This document shows, piece by piece, positions 25,458 to 32,515 of a stretch of DNA of 43,150 nucleotides. The first letter of the stretch is position 1. Each line of letters starts with the position of its first letter. The notes beneath the pieces were generated by a model that did no database searches, was not told the DNA's origin, and saw only the letters and a program-made list of their open reading frames with translations. The position numbers and the translations under genes were made by a program. This DNA is from Microbacteriaceae bacterium (lineage in GTDB: Bacteria; Actinomycetota; Actinomycetes; Actinomycetales; Microbacteriaceae): contig CANGGL010000009.1 in the NCBI GenBank assembly GCA_947453465.1, positions 1-43,150 on the forward strand, given 5' to 3'.

Positions 25458-25466
25458 GCTAAGTCA
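25455..25466 (+). promoter_or_regulatory. Promoter fused to the gabD stop codon, for the epimerase gene
   Basis: TAGGCT (25455-25460) begins with the gabD stop TAG and lies exactly 6 nt upstream of ATG 25467, with no Shine-Dalgarno sequence. This repeats the arrangement at 21069 and predicts a leaderless transcript. Confidence 0.45.
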
Positions 25467-26396
25467 ATGACCCAAGCCGTAATCCAGCCAATTCGTCTGT
25501 CCCGAGCAACTTCGGCGGGCAATTTTGTCGCTGAAATATCCAGGGTTGGCGCAGCGCTTCGCGGCTTTAGTCTCGATGAGAACCAGTTGGTTGAACCTGG
25601 TAAATTCGGTTCACTGAGTCCGTTTTGCGAAGGTGTCATCATGTCGCCTTGGCCAAACCGCATCGATGGCGGTAAGTGGAACTATCAGGGTCGGACGCTT
25701 GAGTTGCCAGTAAACCTGCACGAACAGCAGAATGCAAATCACGGCCTTCTAATGGACCACCAGTATGAAATCCTCGAGCAGACCGAGGTTTCTGTGACCC
25801 TGGGCGCGCTGATTCACGCACGCCTTGGTTACCCTTTCGATGTTTACACCACCGTCAAGTATGAGTTGGTTGAATCTGGTCTAAAAATCTCGCACACCGC
25901 CGAAAACCTTTCGGAGGATGATGCTCCGTACGCACTGGGTGGCCACCCTTATTTCAAGATTGCCGGCGTTGACACCGAGGACCTATTCCTTCGTTCAGAA
26001 GCCGAGACGGTGCTAATCGTCGACGAGCGTCAGATTCCAACCGGAACTATGCCGACCGCTCACTCTCGTTTCGACATGCGCTCGGGTGTGCGCGTGGGTG
26101 ATAACTTCTATGACCACGACTTCACTGACTTGCCGCGCGATGAAGCTGGCCTGGCTCACACCTATTTAACCGCGGCTGATGGACGCGGTTTCGACATCTG
26201 GCAGGACTCAGAATTCAAGCACGTTGTGATTTTCACCCCCGACTTCTATTTGTCAGAGGTCGGCGCTGACAAGCGTTACGCTTGCGCCATCGAGCCGCAG
26301 ACTTCGGGCCCAAACTCGTTCAACTCGGGAATCGACCTGCAGTGGTTGAAAAAAGGCTTTAAATTTGTCGCAAGCTGGGGCATAAACTTCAACTAG
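25467..26396 (+). CDS. Aldose 1-epimerase family protein
   Basis: A 309-residue galactose-mutarotase-fold protein. Typical elements are SPWPNRIDGGKWNYQG, the first catalytic His in NANHGLL, the second in GGHPYFKI, and the acidic residue in CAIEPQTSGPNSFNSG. Aldose epimerases interconvert alpha and beta anomers, such as of galactose before GalK. It could serve the galactoside locus 6 kb downstream, but this family also includes glucose-6-phosphate epimerases, so the substrate is open. The gene follows gabD by 9 nt but probably has its own leaderless promoter. Its stop overlaps the PHO box of the next gene. Confidence 0.88.
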   Translation: MTQAVIQPIRLSRATSAGNFVAEISRVGAALRGFSLDENQLVEPGKFGSLSPFCEGVIMSPWPNRIDGGKWNYQGRTLELPVNLHEQQNANHGLLMDHQYEILEQTEVSVTLGALIHARLGYPFDVYTTVKYELVESGLKISHTAENLSEDDAPYALGGHPYFKIAGVDTEDLFLRSEAETVLIVDERQIPTGTMPTAHSRFDMRSGVRVGDNFYDHDFTDLPRDEAGLAHTYLTAADGRGFDIWQDSEFKHVVIFTPDFYLSEVGADKRYACAIEPQTSGPNSFNSGIDLQWLKKGFKFVASWGINFN

Positions 26397-26432
26397 TTCA
26401 CCTTTTGTTCACCTTCTGTCAATATGGTGAAC
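26396..26432 (+). promoter_or_regulatory. PHO box upstream of the PiT phosphate transporter
   Basis: Two adjacent 11-nt direct repeats, GTTCACCTTTT (26396-26406) and GTTCACCTTCT (26407-26417), match the PhoP/RegX3-type PHO box of actinobacteria. A third half-site in inverse orientation, GGTGAAC, lies at 26426-26432. A possible -10 TAGTTT follows around 26448. The box is placed to activate the transporter gene when phosphate is scarce. Confidence 0.65.
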
Positions 26433-26486
26433 AGTGTCAAAGCAGCATAGTTTTGCCCAATCTAAACACTTTTCAGAGAGGTGCTC

Positions 26487-27734
26487 ATGGAGCCCATCAT
26501 CATCGTTGTGGCGGTCATCGCCCTAGCGTTGTTCTTCGATTTCACCAATGGTTTTCACGACACGGCCAACGCCATGGCAACCCCGATTGCGACTGGGGCT
26601 CTCAAGCCTCGCGTTGCCGTTGCAATCGCCGCAGTAATGAACCTTGCCGGCGCATTCCTATCCACCGCTGTCGCAAAAACCATCTCGGTAGACCTCATCA
26701 ATGAAAACGTTCACCTCGGTGCCGAGATGGTTTTCGCGGGTCTAACCGGTGCCATTCTGTGGAACCTAACCACCTGGTTCCTTGGCCTACCTTCGTCGTC
26801 CTCGCACGCACTCTTCGGTGGGCTAATCGGTTCGGCGATTGCATTCGCCGGAATGAACGCGGTCAACTTCACCAAGGTAATCGAAAAGGTGCTTATTCCA
26901 GCGCTGTTTGCACCGATAATCGCTGGTCTGGCTGCATTGCTAGCCACCCGGCTGGCGTTCCTAATCACCGCACGCACGGAAGCGCAAAAGAATGCGGGTC
27001 AGACCACTGGGCGCGGAATCTTCCGTGTTGGTCAGATCTTCTCGTCGTCACTTGTTGCCTTGTCGCACGGCACCAACGATGCTCAAAAGACGATGGGTGT
27101 AATCACTCTCGTTCTTGTTGCCACCGGATTCCAGGCCGACGGCGGCCACGTGGAAATCTGGGTAATCCTTTCAGCTGCTGCGGCTATTGCGTTCGGCACC
27201 TATGCGGGTGGCTGGAGAATCATCCGCACCATGGGTTCGGGTCTTGCTGAAATCAAGCCAGCTCAGGGCTTCGCTGCCGAAATCTCAACGGGTGTAACAA
27301 TCCTCGCGTCAAGCAACCTCGGTTTTGCGCTGTCTACCACCCAGGTTGCTTCTGGTTCGGTCATCGGTTCTGGTCTTGGTCGCAAGGGTGGCGCAGTTCG
27401 CTGGAACAAAGCTGGTCAGATCGTGCTCGGGTGGTTGTTCACCCTTCCAGCATCAGCAATCGTCGGTGCGCTTTCGGCTTACCTTGTGATGGCTGGACCT
27501 ATCGGTCTGTTCATCGACGGAATCATCACGCTAGCCGTGGTAATCACAATCTTCCAGGTGTCCCGACGCAACAAAATCGGTCACCACAACGTGATTAGCG
27601 AAGTTGAAGGCGCCAGTAAGGCGATTTCTTCTCCTAAGAGCATTCGCGCTGCTGCCAAGGCTGCAGAAGCCGCCAAGAAGTCGGCTGAACGCGCAACCAA
27701 GCAGGCAGCATCTAAGAAAAAGGGCGGTAAGTAA
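26487..27734 (+). CDS. pit: PiT-family inorganic phosphate transporter
   Basis: A 415-residue membrane protein. The two PiT signature repeats are clear: DFTNGFHDTANAMAT near the N-terminus and SHGTNDAQKTMGV in the second half, each followed by repeated hydrophobic helices; LPSSSSHALFGGLIG is also conserved. It moves metal-phosphate or phosphate with protons. The C-terminus is lysine/alanine-rich (AAKAAEAAKKSAERATK). ATG 26487 is chosen because AGAGAGG lies 5 nt upstream; a GTG two codons earlier has no spacing. Regulation by phosphate is suggested by the upstream PHO box. Cotranscribed with the next small gene. Confidence 0.94.
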   Translation: MEPIIIVVAVIALALFFDFTNGFHDTANAMATPIATGALKPRVAVAIAAVMNLAGAFLSTAVAKTISVDLINENVHLGAEMVFAGLTGAILWNLTTWFLGLPSSSSHALFGGLIGSAIAFAGMNAVNFTKVIEKVLIPALFAPIIAGLAALLATRLAFLITARTEAQKNAGQTTGRGIFRVGQIFSSSLVALSHGTNDAQKTMGVITLVLVATGFQADGGHVEIWVILSAAAAIAFGTYAGGWRIIRTMGSGLAEIKPAQGFAAEISTGVTILASSNLGFALSTTQVASGSVIGSGLGRKGGAVRWNKAGQIVLGWLFTLPASAIVGALSAYLVMAGPIGLFIDGIITLAVVITIFQVSRRNKIGHHNVISEVEGASKAISSPKSIRAAAKAAEAAKKSAERATKQAASKKKGGK

Positions 27735-27998
27735 ATGTCAATCAACTGGTCGAACCTATTTTTGGTCGCAGCCACCTCGCTTGGTGCTGCACTCCTGGTC
27801 GTGGCGCTATTTTCGGTTGGAGTTCGTCTGCTAACTAATGCACGTCAGGCTGAAGCCAAGGCGAAAAAGGGAGACGACGCTTCAGCGCGCGTGGAGGCCA
27901 TTAGCCGAACCTTGTCCTACATCGCCTTCTCGCTGTGTGGTTCAGCGTTGCTTTACGGCATCTACCTAATCGTTCCGGCTTTCCACCTAACCAAATAA
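27735..27998 (+). CDS. Small membrane protein downstream of pit
   Basis: An 87-residue protein whose ATG immediately follows the pit stop. It has two predicted membrane helices (FLVAATSLGAALLVVALFSVGV and LSYIAFSLCGSALLYGIYLIV) joined by a charged loop with lysines and glutamates. No named domain is recognised. Its immediate coupling to pit and a terminator right behind it suggest a role with the transporter, but no function can be assigned. Confidence 0.75.
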   Translation: MSINWSNLFLVAATSLGAALLVVALFSVGVRLLTNARQAEAKAKKGDDASARVEAISRTLSYIAFSLCGSALLYGIYLIVPAFHLTK

Positions 27999-28008
27999 CT
28001 AAAACTCC

Positions 28009-28044
28009 AAAACGCTCCTCGCTCCGGCGGGGAGTGTTTTTGTT
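28009..28044 (+). terminator. Rho-independent terminator after the pit operon
   Basis: AAAACGCTCC pairs with GGAGTGTTTT (one G-U pair) around a GC-rich loop, followed by TGTTT. It ends the pit transcript. Confidence 0.8.
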
Positions 28045-28110
28045 TACCAGGTAAAGGCATAATTCACTTTGTAACAGAAGCCGATGCTTTATTTGATGTG
28101 GGCCGGGTGG

Positions 28111-28122
28111 CACAATAAGAGC
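28111..28122 (+). promoter_or_regulatory. Leaderless promoter of the DUF1737 gene
   Basis: CACAAT (28111-28116), a variant of TATAAT, lies 6 nt upstream of ATG 28123 with no convincing ribosome site between. Assigned by spacing. Confidence 0.35.
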
Positions 28123-28440
28123 ATGACTACACCAGCAAAAGCACCCGTGTCCAAGACCCAACCGGTCGTTAGAAGAACTGCAGCTGCTTCGGCTGCTGCC
28201 AAGGCAGCCGCTAAGGCCGCAGCAACGCCTGTGTCGGTTCCAGATTTCACCAAGCGTTACAAAATGCTGACCGGCATCGATAACAGTGAGTTCTGTGCGA
28301 AGGTGCGCATGCACCTCGACAACGGATACGCTCTGCATGGTTCACCAGTAATGGCTTTCAACGGTAAGGACATCATCGTTGGTCAGGCCGTTGTTTTGGC
28401 TAAACTTCCGTCAAAGAAGAAGGCTGGCAAGAAGAAGTAA
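28123..28440 (+). CDS. DUF1737 protein with Ala/Lys-rich histone-H1-like tails
   Basis: A 105-residue protein. Its core (about 50-90) is a DUF1737 domain: YKMLTGIDNSEFCAKVRMHL and GYALHGSPVMAFNGKDIIVGQAVV. The N-terminal third is Ala/Lys/Pro/Thr-rich (AAASAAAKAAAKAAATPV) and the C-terminus is basic (SKKKAGKKK). The ATG at 28123 is preferred over an earlier in-frame ATG at 28084 because of the -10 box and because the upstream residues are out of character. DUF1737 has no known function. The basic tails suggest nucleic-acid binding, which is speculation. A terminator follows. Confidence 0.75.
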   Translation: MTTPAKAPVSKTQPVVRRTAAASAAAKAAAKAAATPVSVPDFTKRYKMLTGIDNSEFCAKVRMHLDNGYALHGSPVMAFNGKDIIVGQAVVLAKLPSKKKAGKKK

Positions 28441-28456
28441 CTTTCTGAATGCGTTG

Positions 28457-28482
28457 AAAGCCCCGACTGGTTCGGGGCTTTT
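28457..28482 (+). terminator. Rho-independent terminator after the DUF1737 gene
   Basis: AAAGCCCCGA-CTGGT-TCGGGGCTTT is a perfect 10-bp stem ending in T residues. Confidence 0.9.
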
Positions 28483-28487
28483 GCATT

Positions 28488-28500
28488 TAAACTGATACCT
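28488..28500 (+). promoter_or_regulatory. Leaderless promoter of yjdM
   Basis: TAAACT (28488-28493) ends 7 nt before ATG 28501, and no Shine-Dalgarno sequence is present. It lies directly after the upstream terminator, so a promoter is needed here. Confidence 0.5.
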
Positions 28501-28854
28501 ATGTCTGAGACCTTGCCTCCATGCCCAATCTGCCAGAGCGTTTACACCTATGAGATGGGCGCCCTTTTGGTTTGCCCAGAATGTGCTCACGAATGGACTG
28601 CCGAGGTTGAAGAGGAATTCGTCGAAACGGAGCGCGTCGTCAAGGATGTTTCGGGCAACGTGCTGCAGGATGGCGACTCGGTCACCATTGCAAAGGACCT
28701 AAAGGTCAAGGGCAGCTCAACCGCCATCAAGGTTGGCACCAAGGTGCGCAATATTCGCCTGGTTAGCCCGGTTGACGGCCATGACATCGATGCCAAGGTC
28801 GACGGGTTCGGTCAGATGATGCTGAAATCCAGTGTGGTGAAGAAGGTCCTCTAG
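28501..28854 (+). CDS. yjdM: Zinc-ribbon protein YjdM (PhnA family)
   Basis: A 117-residue protein. The N-terminal zinc ribbon has CPICQ and CPECAHEW cysteine pairs. The C-terminal domain ([25 protein letters not shown] onward) is the PhnA/YjdM SH3-like fold. The family was once linked to phosphonate use in E. coli, but its role is not established. No phosphonate genes are nearby. Single gene between a terminator and a convergent SDR gene. Confidence 0.92.
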   Translation: MSETLPPCPICQSVYTYEMGALLVCPECAHEWTAEVEEEFVETERVVKDVSGNVLQDGDSVTIAKDLKVKGSSTAIKVGTKVRNIRLVSPVDGHDIDAKVDGFGQMMLKSSVVKKVL

Positions 28855-28877
28855 CGACCTAAAGCCCAGAAGTGCTT

Positions 28878-29579
28878 CTAGGCCGAGAAAGACGTCGAAG
28901 GCAAGTCGCTCTCGCCAGTCAGAATTGCGGTGACGATTCGGTTGGCTACTGATTCGGGGGCCATGCCCACCGGAAAAGCCGGTGCTACACCGGCAATGGC
29001 TCGGTTTGCCAGGCCAGTTTCGGTGTGGCCAGGTCGGGCATCAATCACCCGAATGCCATCCTTGCGCAGTTCACGAGAGAGAGCCTGATCAAAAGCGTAG
29101 AGCCCAGCCTTGGTTGCCGAATAGGCGGCTAGGCCAGCCATCGGTGATTCGGCCACGACGCCACTGATGTTGGCGATGAATGGCGTGCGTCCCTCGGTCG
29201 CCGACTTGCGAAGTGCAGGGATCAACCCCGAGATGATCGCAATTGGGCCGGTCAGGTTCACCGCGGTCAGTTTTGCGAGAGTCTCGGCATCGAGTTCGCT
29301 TGCACCACCGAAAGCGACCAGCCCGGTCGCGTTCACGATTCCATCAATCTGGGCATCGCTCTGCAGCAGGTATTGCACTAGAACCGAAATTGACTCGGGC
29401 TTAGTCAAGTCGAGCAGCAAGCGTGGGGAGGCAGCGGACGGAATCCTATCTGCGCGATCGTTGGAGCTGGTGGTGGCCATAACTTGAGCACCGTTACGAA
29501 TCAAGGCTTGCGTGATCAGTGAGCCGAGTGCGCCCGAGCCGCCCAGAACCAGAATCTTTTTGCCGCGTAGGTCAGTCAT
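28878..29579 (-). CDS. Short-chain dehydrogenase/reductase
   Basis: A 233-residue SDR. It has an N-terminal dinucleotide site VLGGSGALGSLI, NATGLVAFGG (NxxG-like segment), and the catalytic YSATKAGL (Tyr-x-x-x-Lys) with a serine region before it (ISGVV). GHTETG near the C-terminus is typical of small SDRs. Chosen start ATG 29579 has GAGAGG at 5-nt spacing; an ATG 11 codons upstream lacks one. Substrate unknown. It is divergent from the DUF998 gene with a 33-bp gap. Confidence 0.88.
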   Translation of the reverse strand: MTDLRGKKILVLGGSGALGSLITQALIRNGAQVMATTSSNDRADRIPSAASPRLLLDLTKPESISVLVQYLLQSDAQIDGIVNATGLVAFGGASELDAETLAKLTAVNLTGPIAIISGLIPALRKSATEGRTPFIANISGVVAESPMAGLAAYSATKAGLYAFDQALSRELRKDGIRVIDARPGHTETGLANRAIAGVAPAFPVGMAPESVANRIVTAILTGESDLPSTSFSA

Positions 29580-29600
29580 GATTGCCTCTCGAATATGCTC

Positions 29601-29612
29601 TACGTTTGACAC
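29601..29612 (+). promoter_or_regulatory. Leaderless promoter of the DUF998 gene
   Basis: TACGTT (29601-29606) ends 6 nt before ATG 29613, with no ribosome site. It lies in the 33-bp divergent gap shared with the SDR gene. Confidence 0.4.
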
Positions 29613-30218
29613 ATGAGACGCGTCGGCAGAGCAGCTGTTATTGCTTCAACCATAGGTCCAATCCAATCCATCCTCGGATGGGTAATCTCTGGTGCACTTT
29701 GGGCCGGCTACGACCCAATTCGTCAGACCATCAGTGATCTCGCTGCCGATGATTCACCGGTACAAATTATTCAATCCTCGTTCTTCATGCTCGGTGCAAC
29801 GCTGACTGTGATCGGTGCAATCTCTGCGAGGAGTTTCGCGCTTCCAGGGCGATTGGTCCTGTTGGGAGCCGGCTTGGCAACCTATGCGCTGACAATCTTC
29901 ACCACGCCAAGCCAAACCGGACATTCAGACGCGCACCGGTTGAGCGCCACTATCTCTTTCGTGTTGATGTCAGCTTGGCCGCTTTTTTCAATGCGTTTTG
30001 ATCGTCGTTATTCGTGGGTGATTCGCCCGGCCGGGGCGATTGGCGCAACTCTGGCACTCACGCTTATTTCACTATGGTTCTTGAGCACCTGGCTTGACCC
30101 GCAGGCAACCAATATTGGGCTTGCCGAGCGGGTGATTGTCACATCGCAGGTTCTATGGCTCAGCTTCACTGTCTACTCTTGCTGGCTGCACCAGCAGCGC
30201 ACTGACGTTATGCTGTAA
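29613..30218 (+). CDS. DUF998 family membrane protein
   Basis: A 201-residue integral membrane protein with about six predicted helices. DUF998 hallmarks are visible: a first-loop SGALWAGYDPIRQTISDLAADDSP and, after the fourth helix, TPSQTGHSDAHRLSATISF. The family's function is unknown. The stop codon lies inside a 27-bp palindrome that precedes the next gene. Confidence 0.82.
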   Translation: MRRVGRAAVIASTIGPIQSILGWVISGALWAGYDPIRQTISDLAADDSPVQIIQSSFFMLGATLTVIGAISARSFALPGRLVLLGAGLATYALTIFTTPSQTGHSDAHRLSATISFVLMSAWPLFSMRFDRRYSWVIRPAGAIGATLALTLISLWFLSTWLDPQATNIGLAERVIVTSQVLWLSFTVYSCWLHQQRTDVML

Positions 30219-30243
30219 TAAGTAAAGTATCCCTTTACTTATT
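30217..30243. promoter_or_regulatory. 27-bp perfect palindrome upstream of the LLM oxidoreductase
   Basis: AATAAGTAAAG, a 5-nt spacer TATCC, and the exact inverse CTTTACTTATT. The AT-rich 11-bp arms contain AGTAAAG...CTTTACT, similar in style to sites of MarR/HxlR-type redox regulators. It ends 22 bp before ATG 30266. A terminator for the DUF998 gene is an alternative, but the arms are AT-rich and no T run follows. No regulator gene is adjacent. Confidence 0.55.
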
Positions 30244-30265
30244 TTCTCAGATACCTCAGGTGGCA

Positions 30266-31285
30266 ATGCAACTCGGTCTTTACAGCTTCGGCGACAGCAG
30301 CATCGATCCGGCTACCGGTCGATATATGGCCGAGAGTGTCATCTTCAAAAACTTGCTTGAGCGCATCAAACTGGCCGATGAGGTTGGGCTTGACTACTTC
30401 GGCTTGGGGGAGCACCATCGCGAGGACTACCCGGTTTCAGCGCCGGCCATTTTGTTGGCAGCCGCGGCTACCCAAACCGAACGCATTCACCTTGGAAGTG
30501 CGGTAACCGTGCTCCCGACTAAAGACCCGGTTCGTGTCTTTCAGCAGTTCGCCACCTTGGACCAAATCACCGAGGGTCGTGCCGAACTCACCGTGGGTAC
30601 TGGCGCGTATATCGAGTCTTATCCTCTCTTCGGTCATGAACTGGCCGAGTCTCAGGCTAACTTCACCGAAAAGCTCGGCTTGCTACGCCAGCTCAATGAT
30701 GAGAACCCCGTCACATTCACCGGAGAGTTTCGCGCACCTTTGGAAAACGCAGGCATCTGGCCTAGGCCGTTCAACCAGAAGTTAAGCATTTGGGTCGCCA
30801 CCGGTGAAACACCGGAGTCATCTGACCGGGCAGCCAGTTTTGGTTTCAACGCCAACTACTCTTTCCTGAGTGCACCACCTGCTTCCAAGAAGTCCATCGT
30901 GGAGCACTTTAGAACCGTAGCGCTTGAGCATGGCCACTCGAACTTAAAAGTTGCAGTTGCTGGCCGTGGCTTTGTTGCTGAAAAGGCCTCGGTTGCAAAA
31001 GAGACTATGTATCGCGGCTGGACCCAATCGGTCAAAGTCAGTCAAAAAGAGCGTGGGCGCGAGGCCCCTAGCCGTGAGATGTTCGATGAGCAGGCTAATG
31101 GCGTCGGGCCAATCATCGCCGGTGACCCAAACGAAGTAGCCGACCGTTTAGCTGCCATTCAGGCCGAGCTCAAGCACGACCGGCACATCTTGCATTTCGA
31201 TATCGGAAACATCGAACACGCAGCGGTCATGAAGTCAATTGAGCTCTTTGGAACTAGGGTAATGCCGCAGGTTGCCGGCCTTTAA
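30266..31285 (+). CDS. LLM-class flavin-dependent oxidoreductase
   Basis: A 339-residue luciferase-like monooxygenase-fold protein. GLDYFGLGEHHREDYPVSAPAILLAAAA, RIHLGSAVTVLPTKDPVRVFQQFATLDQIT and GRAELTVGTG match the family core. Members use reduced FMN or F420; the substrate is not predictable here. Start: ATG 30266 with CAGG 5 nt upstream; a GTG two codons earlier is an alternative. It is preceded by a striking palindrome, suggesting tight control. A small AGGTT/AACCT hairpin (31286-31301) lies after the stop, between it and the convergent galK. Confidence 0.88.
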   Translation: MQLGLYSFGDSSIDPATGRYMAESVIFKNLLERIKLADEVGLDYFGLGEHHREDYPVSAPAILLAAAATQTERIHLGSAVTVLPTKDPVRVFQQFATLDQITEGRAELTVGTGAYIESYPLFGHELAESQANFTEKLGLLRQLNDENPVTFTGEFRAPLENAGIWPRPFNQKLSIWVATGETPESSDRAASFGFNANYSFLSAPPASKKSIVEHFRTVALEHGHSNLKVAVAGRGFVAEKASVAKETMYRGWTQSVKVSQKERGREAPSREMFDEQANGVGPIIAGDPNEVADRLAAIQAELKHDRHILHFDIGNIEHAAVMKSIELFGTRVMPQVAGL

Positions 31286-31342
31286 AGGTTCGAAATAACC
31301 TCTCTGCATCTGGCCGTCGTTTCAGGCGCGAAGTCCGCTCGG

Positions 31343-32515
31343 TTAGACCTCGCGCTTGGCACCCTGGGCGGCCGAGACCGGGAAAATATCCGGCTTGCCG
31401 TAGCCCAACAGTTCAAACTCGGCCAATATCGACAGGCTTACTTCGCCGATCTTTTCAACCGGGGTAAGTGCAATGGCGGCGCCGCCAAAACCACCGCCGG
31501 TCATCCTTGCGCCGATAGCGCCATGGCGAATTGCAGTTTCGACGGCAGTGTCCAACTCGTCAACTGAAATCTCGAAGTCATCACGCATCGATTCGTGTGA
31601 TGCGTGCATCAATTGGCCGATCGAGCGAGGGCCTTTCTCGCGGAGTGACTGCACTGTGTCTAGCACTCTTTGGTTTTCGGTCACCACGTGACGAACTCTC
31701 CTGAAAGTGACGTCATCCATGACCTCTCGTGCCTTGACCAAGTCTTTGATGGATAGGTCCCGGAGAGAGCCGACGCCCATTTTCGAAGCACCCAATTCAC
31801 AGGCCGCCCGACGGCTGGCGTAACCGCCATCGACGAGTCGATGTGCAACTTTTGTGTCAATAATGAGGAGTTCAAGGCCTTCTACTGCAAAACCGAGTTC
31901 AACTGCCTCAGATTCCAGGGTTCGGCAGTCCAGAAACACGGCGTGATCCGTCTCGCCTAGCAGCGATGCCGACTGGTCCATGATTCCAGTTGGTGCGCCG
32001 ACAATCTGGTTCTCGCCCATTTGGCCTGCACGAGCCAGTTGACGGCGGTCAAGCCCTGCATCCCAAAGTTCGTTCAAGGCCAGCGCCACTGCGCACTCGA
32101 TGGCTGCCGAAGAGGAAAGCCCCGCACCAATTGGCACATCAGATTCGATGTGGCAGTCAAAACCCGTGGCTGAAATTGATTTGCCAAGACTCGAACAAAG
32201 CTCTTGAATCGCCCAAGCGGCACCAAGAGGATAGGCAGCCCAGTCGTTCGATTCAGTTCGCTGAATGTTGGTTACTTCAACCTCGTGAATCTCGGGGGAG
32301 AAGCTCGACGAAATTCGGGCCAACTTGTCATCGCGTAGCGAGATGGCAACAAAAGTGTGTCGGTTGATTGCGAACGGAAATACGAATCCCTCGTTGTAAT
32401 CGGTGTGCTCGCCAATCAGGTTTACTCGTCCAGGAGCAGACCAAACTCCAGTCGGGGCATAGCCATACGTGGCTTCGAAACCGGTTTTTACCGAATTAAT
32501 AATGGTGTCGGTCAT
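31343..32515 (-). CDS. galK: Galactokinase
   Basis: This 390-residue GHMP kinase phosphorylates galactose to galactose-1-phosphate, the first step of the Leloir pathway. Motifs: the galactokinase signature APGRVNLIGEHTDYNEG, the ATP-binding VPIGAGLSSSAAIECA, and the C-terminal ARMTGGGFGGAAIAL. The ATG shares one base with the galT stop (TGATG), so galT and galK are coupled. It converges on the LLM gene with a 57-bp gap. Normal length. Confidence 0.97.
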   Translation of the reverse strand: MTDTIINSVKTGFEATYGYAPTGVWSAPGRVNLIGEHTDYNEGFVFPFAINRHTFVAISLRDDKLARISSSFSPEIHEVEVTNIQRTESNDWAAYPLGAAWAIQELCSSLGKSISATGFDCHIESDVPIGAGLSSSAAIECAVALALNELWDAGLDRRQLARAGQMGENQIVGAPTGIMDQSASLLGETDHAVFLDCRTLESEAVELGFAVEGLELLIIDTKVAHRLVDGGYASRRAACELGASKMGVGSLRDLSIKDLVKAREVMDDVTFRRVRHVVTENQRVLDTVQSLREKGPRSIGQLMHASHESMRDDFEISVDELDTAVETAIRHGAIGARMTGGGFGGAAIALTPVEKIGEVSLSILAEFELLGYGKPDIFPVSAAQGAKREV

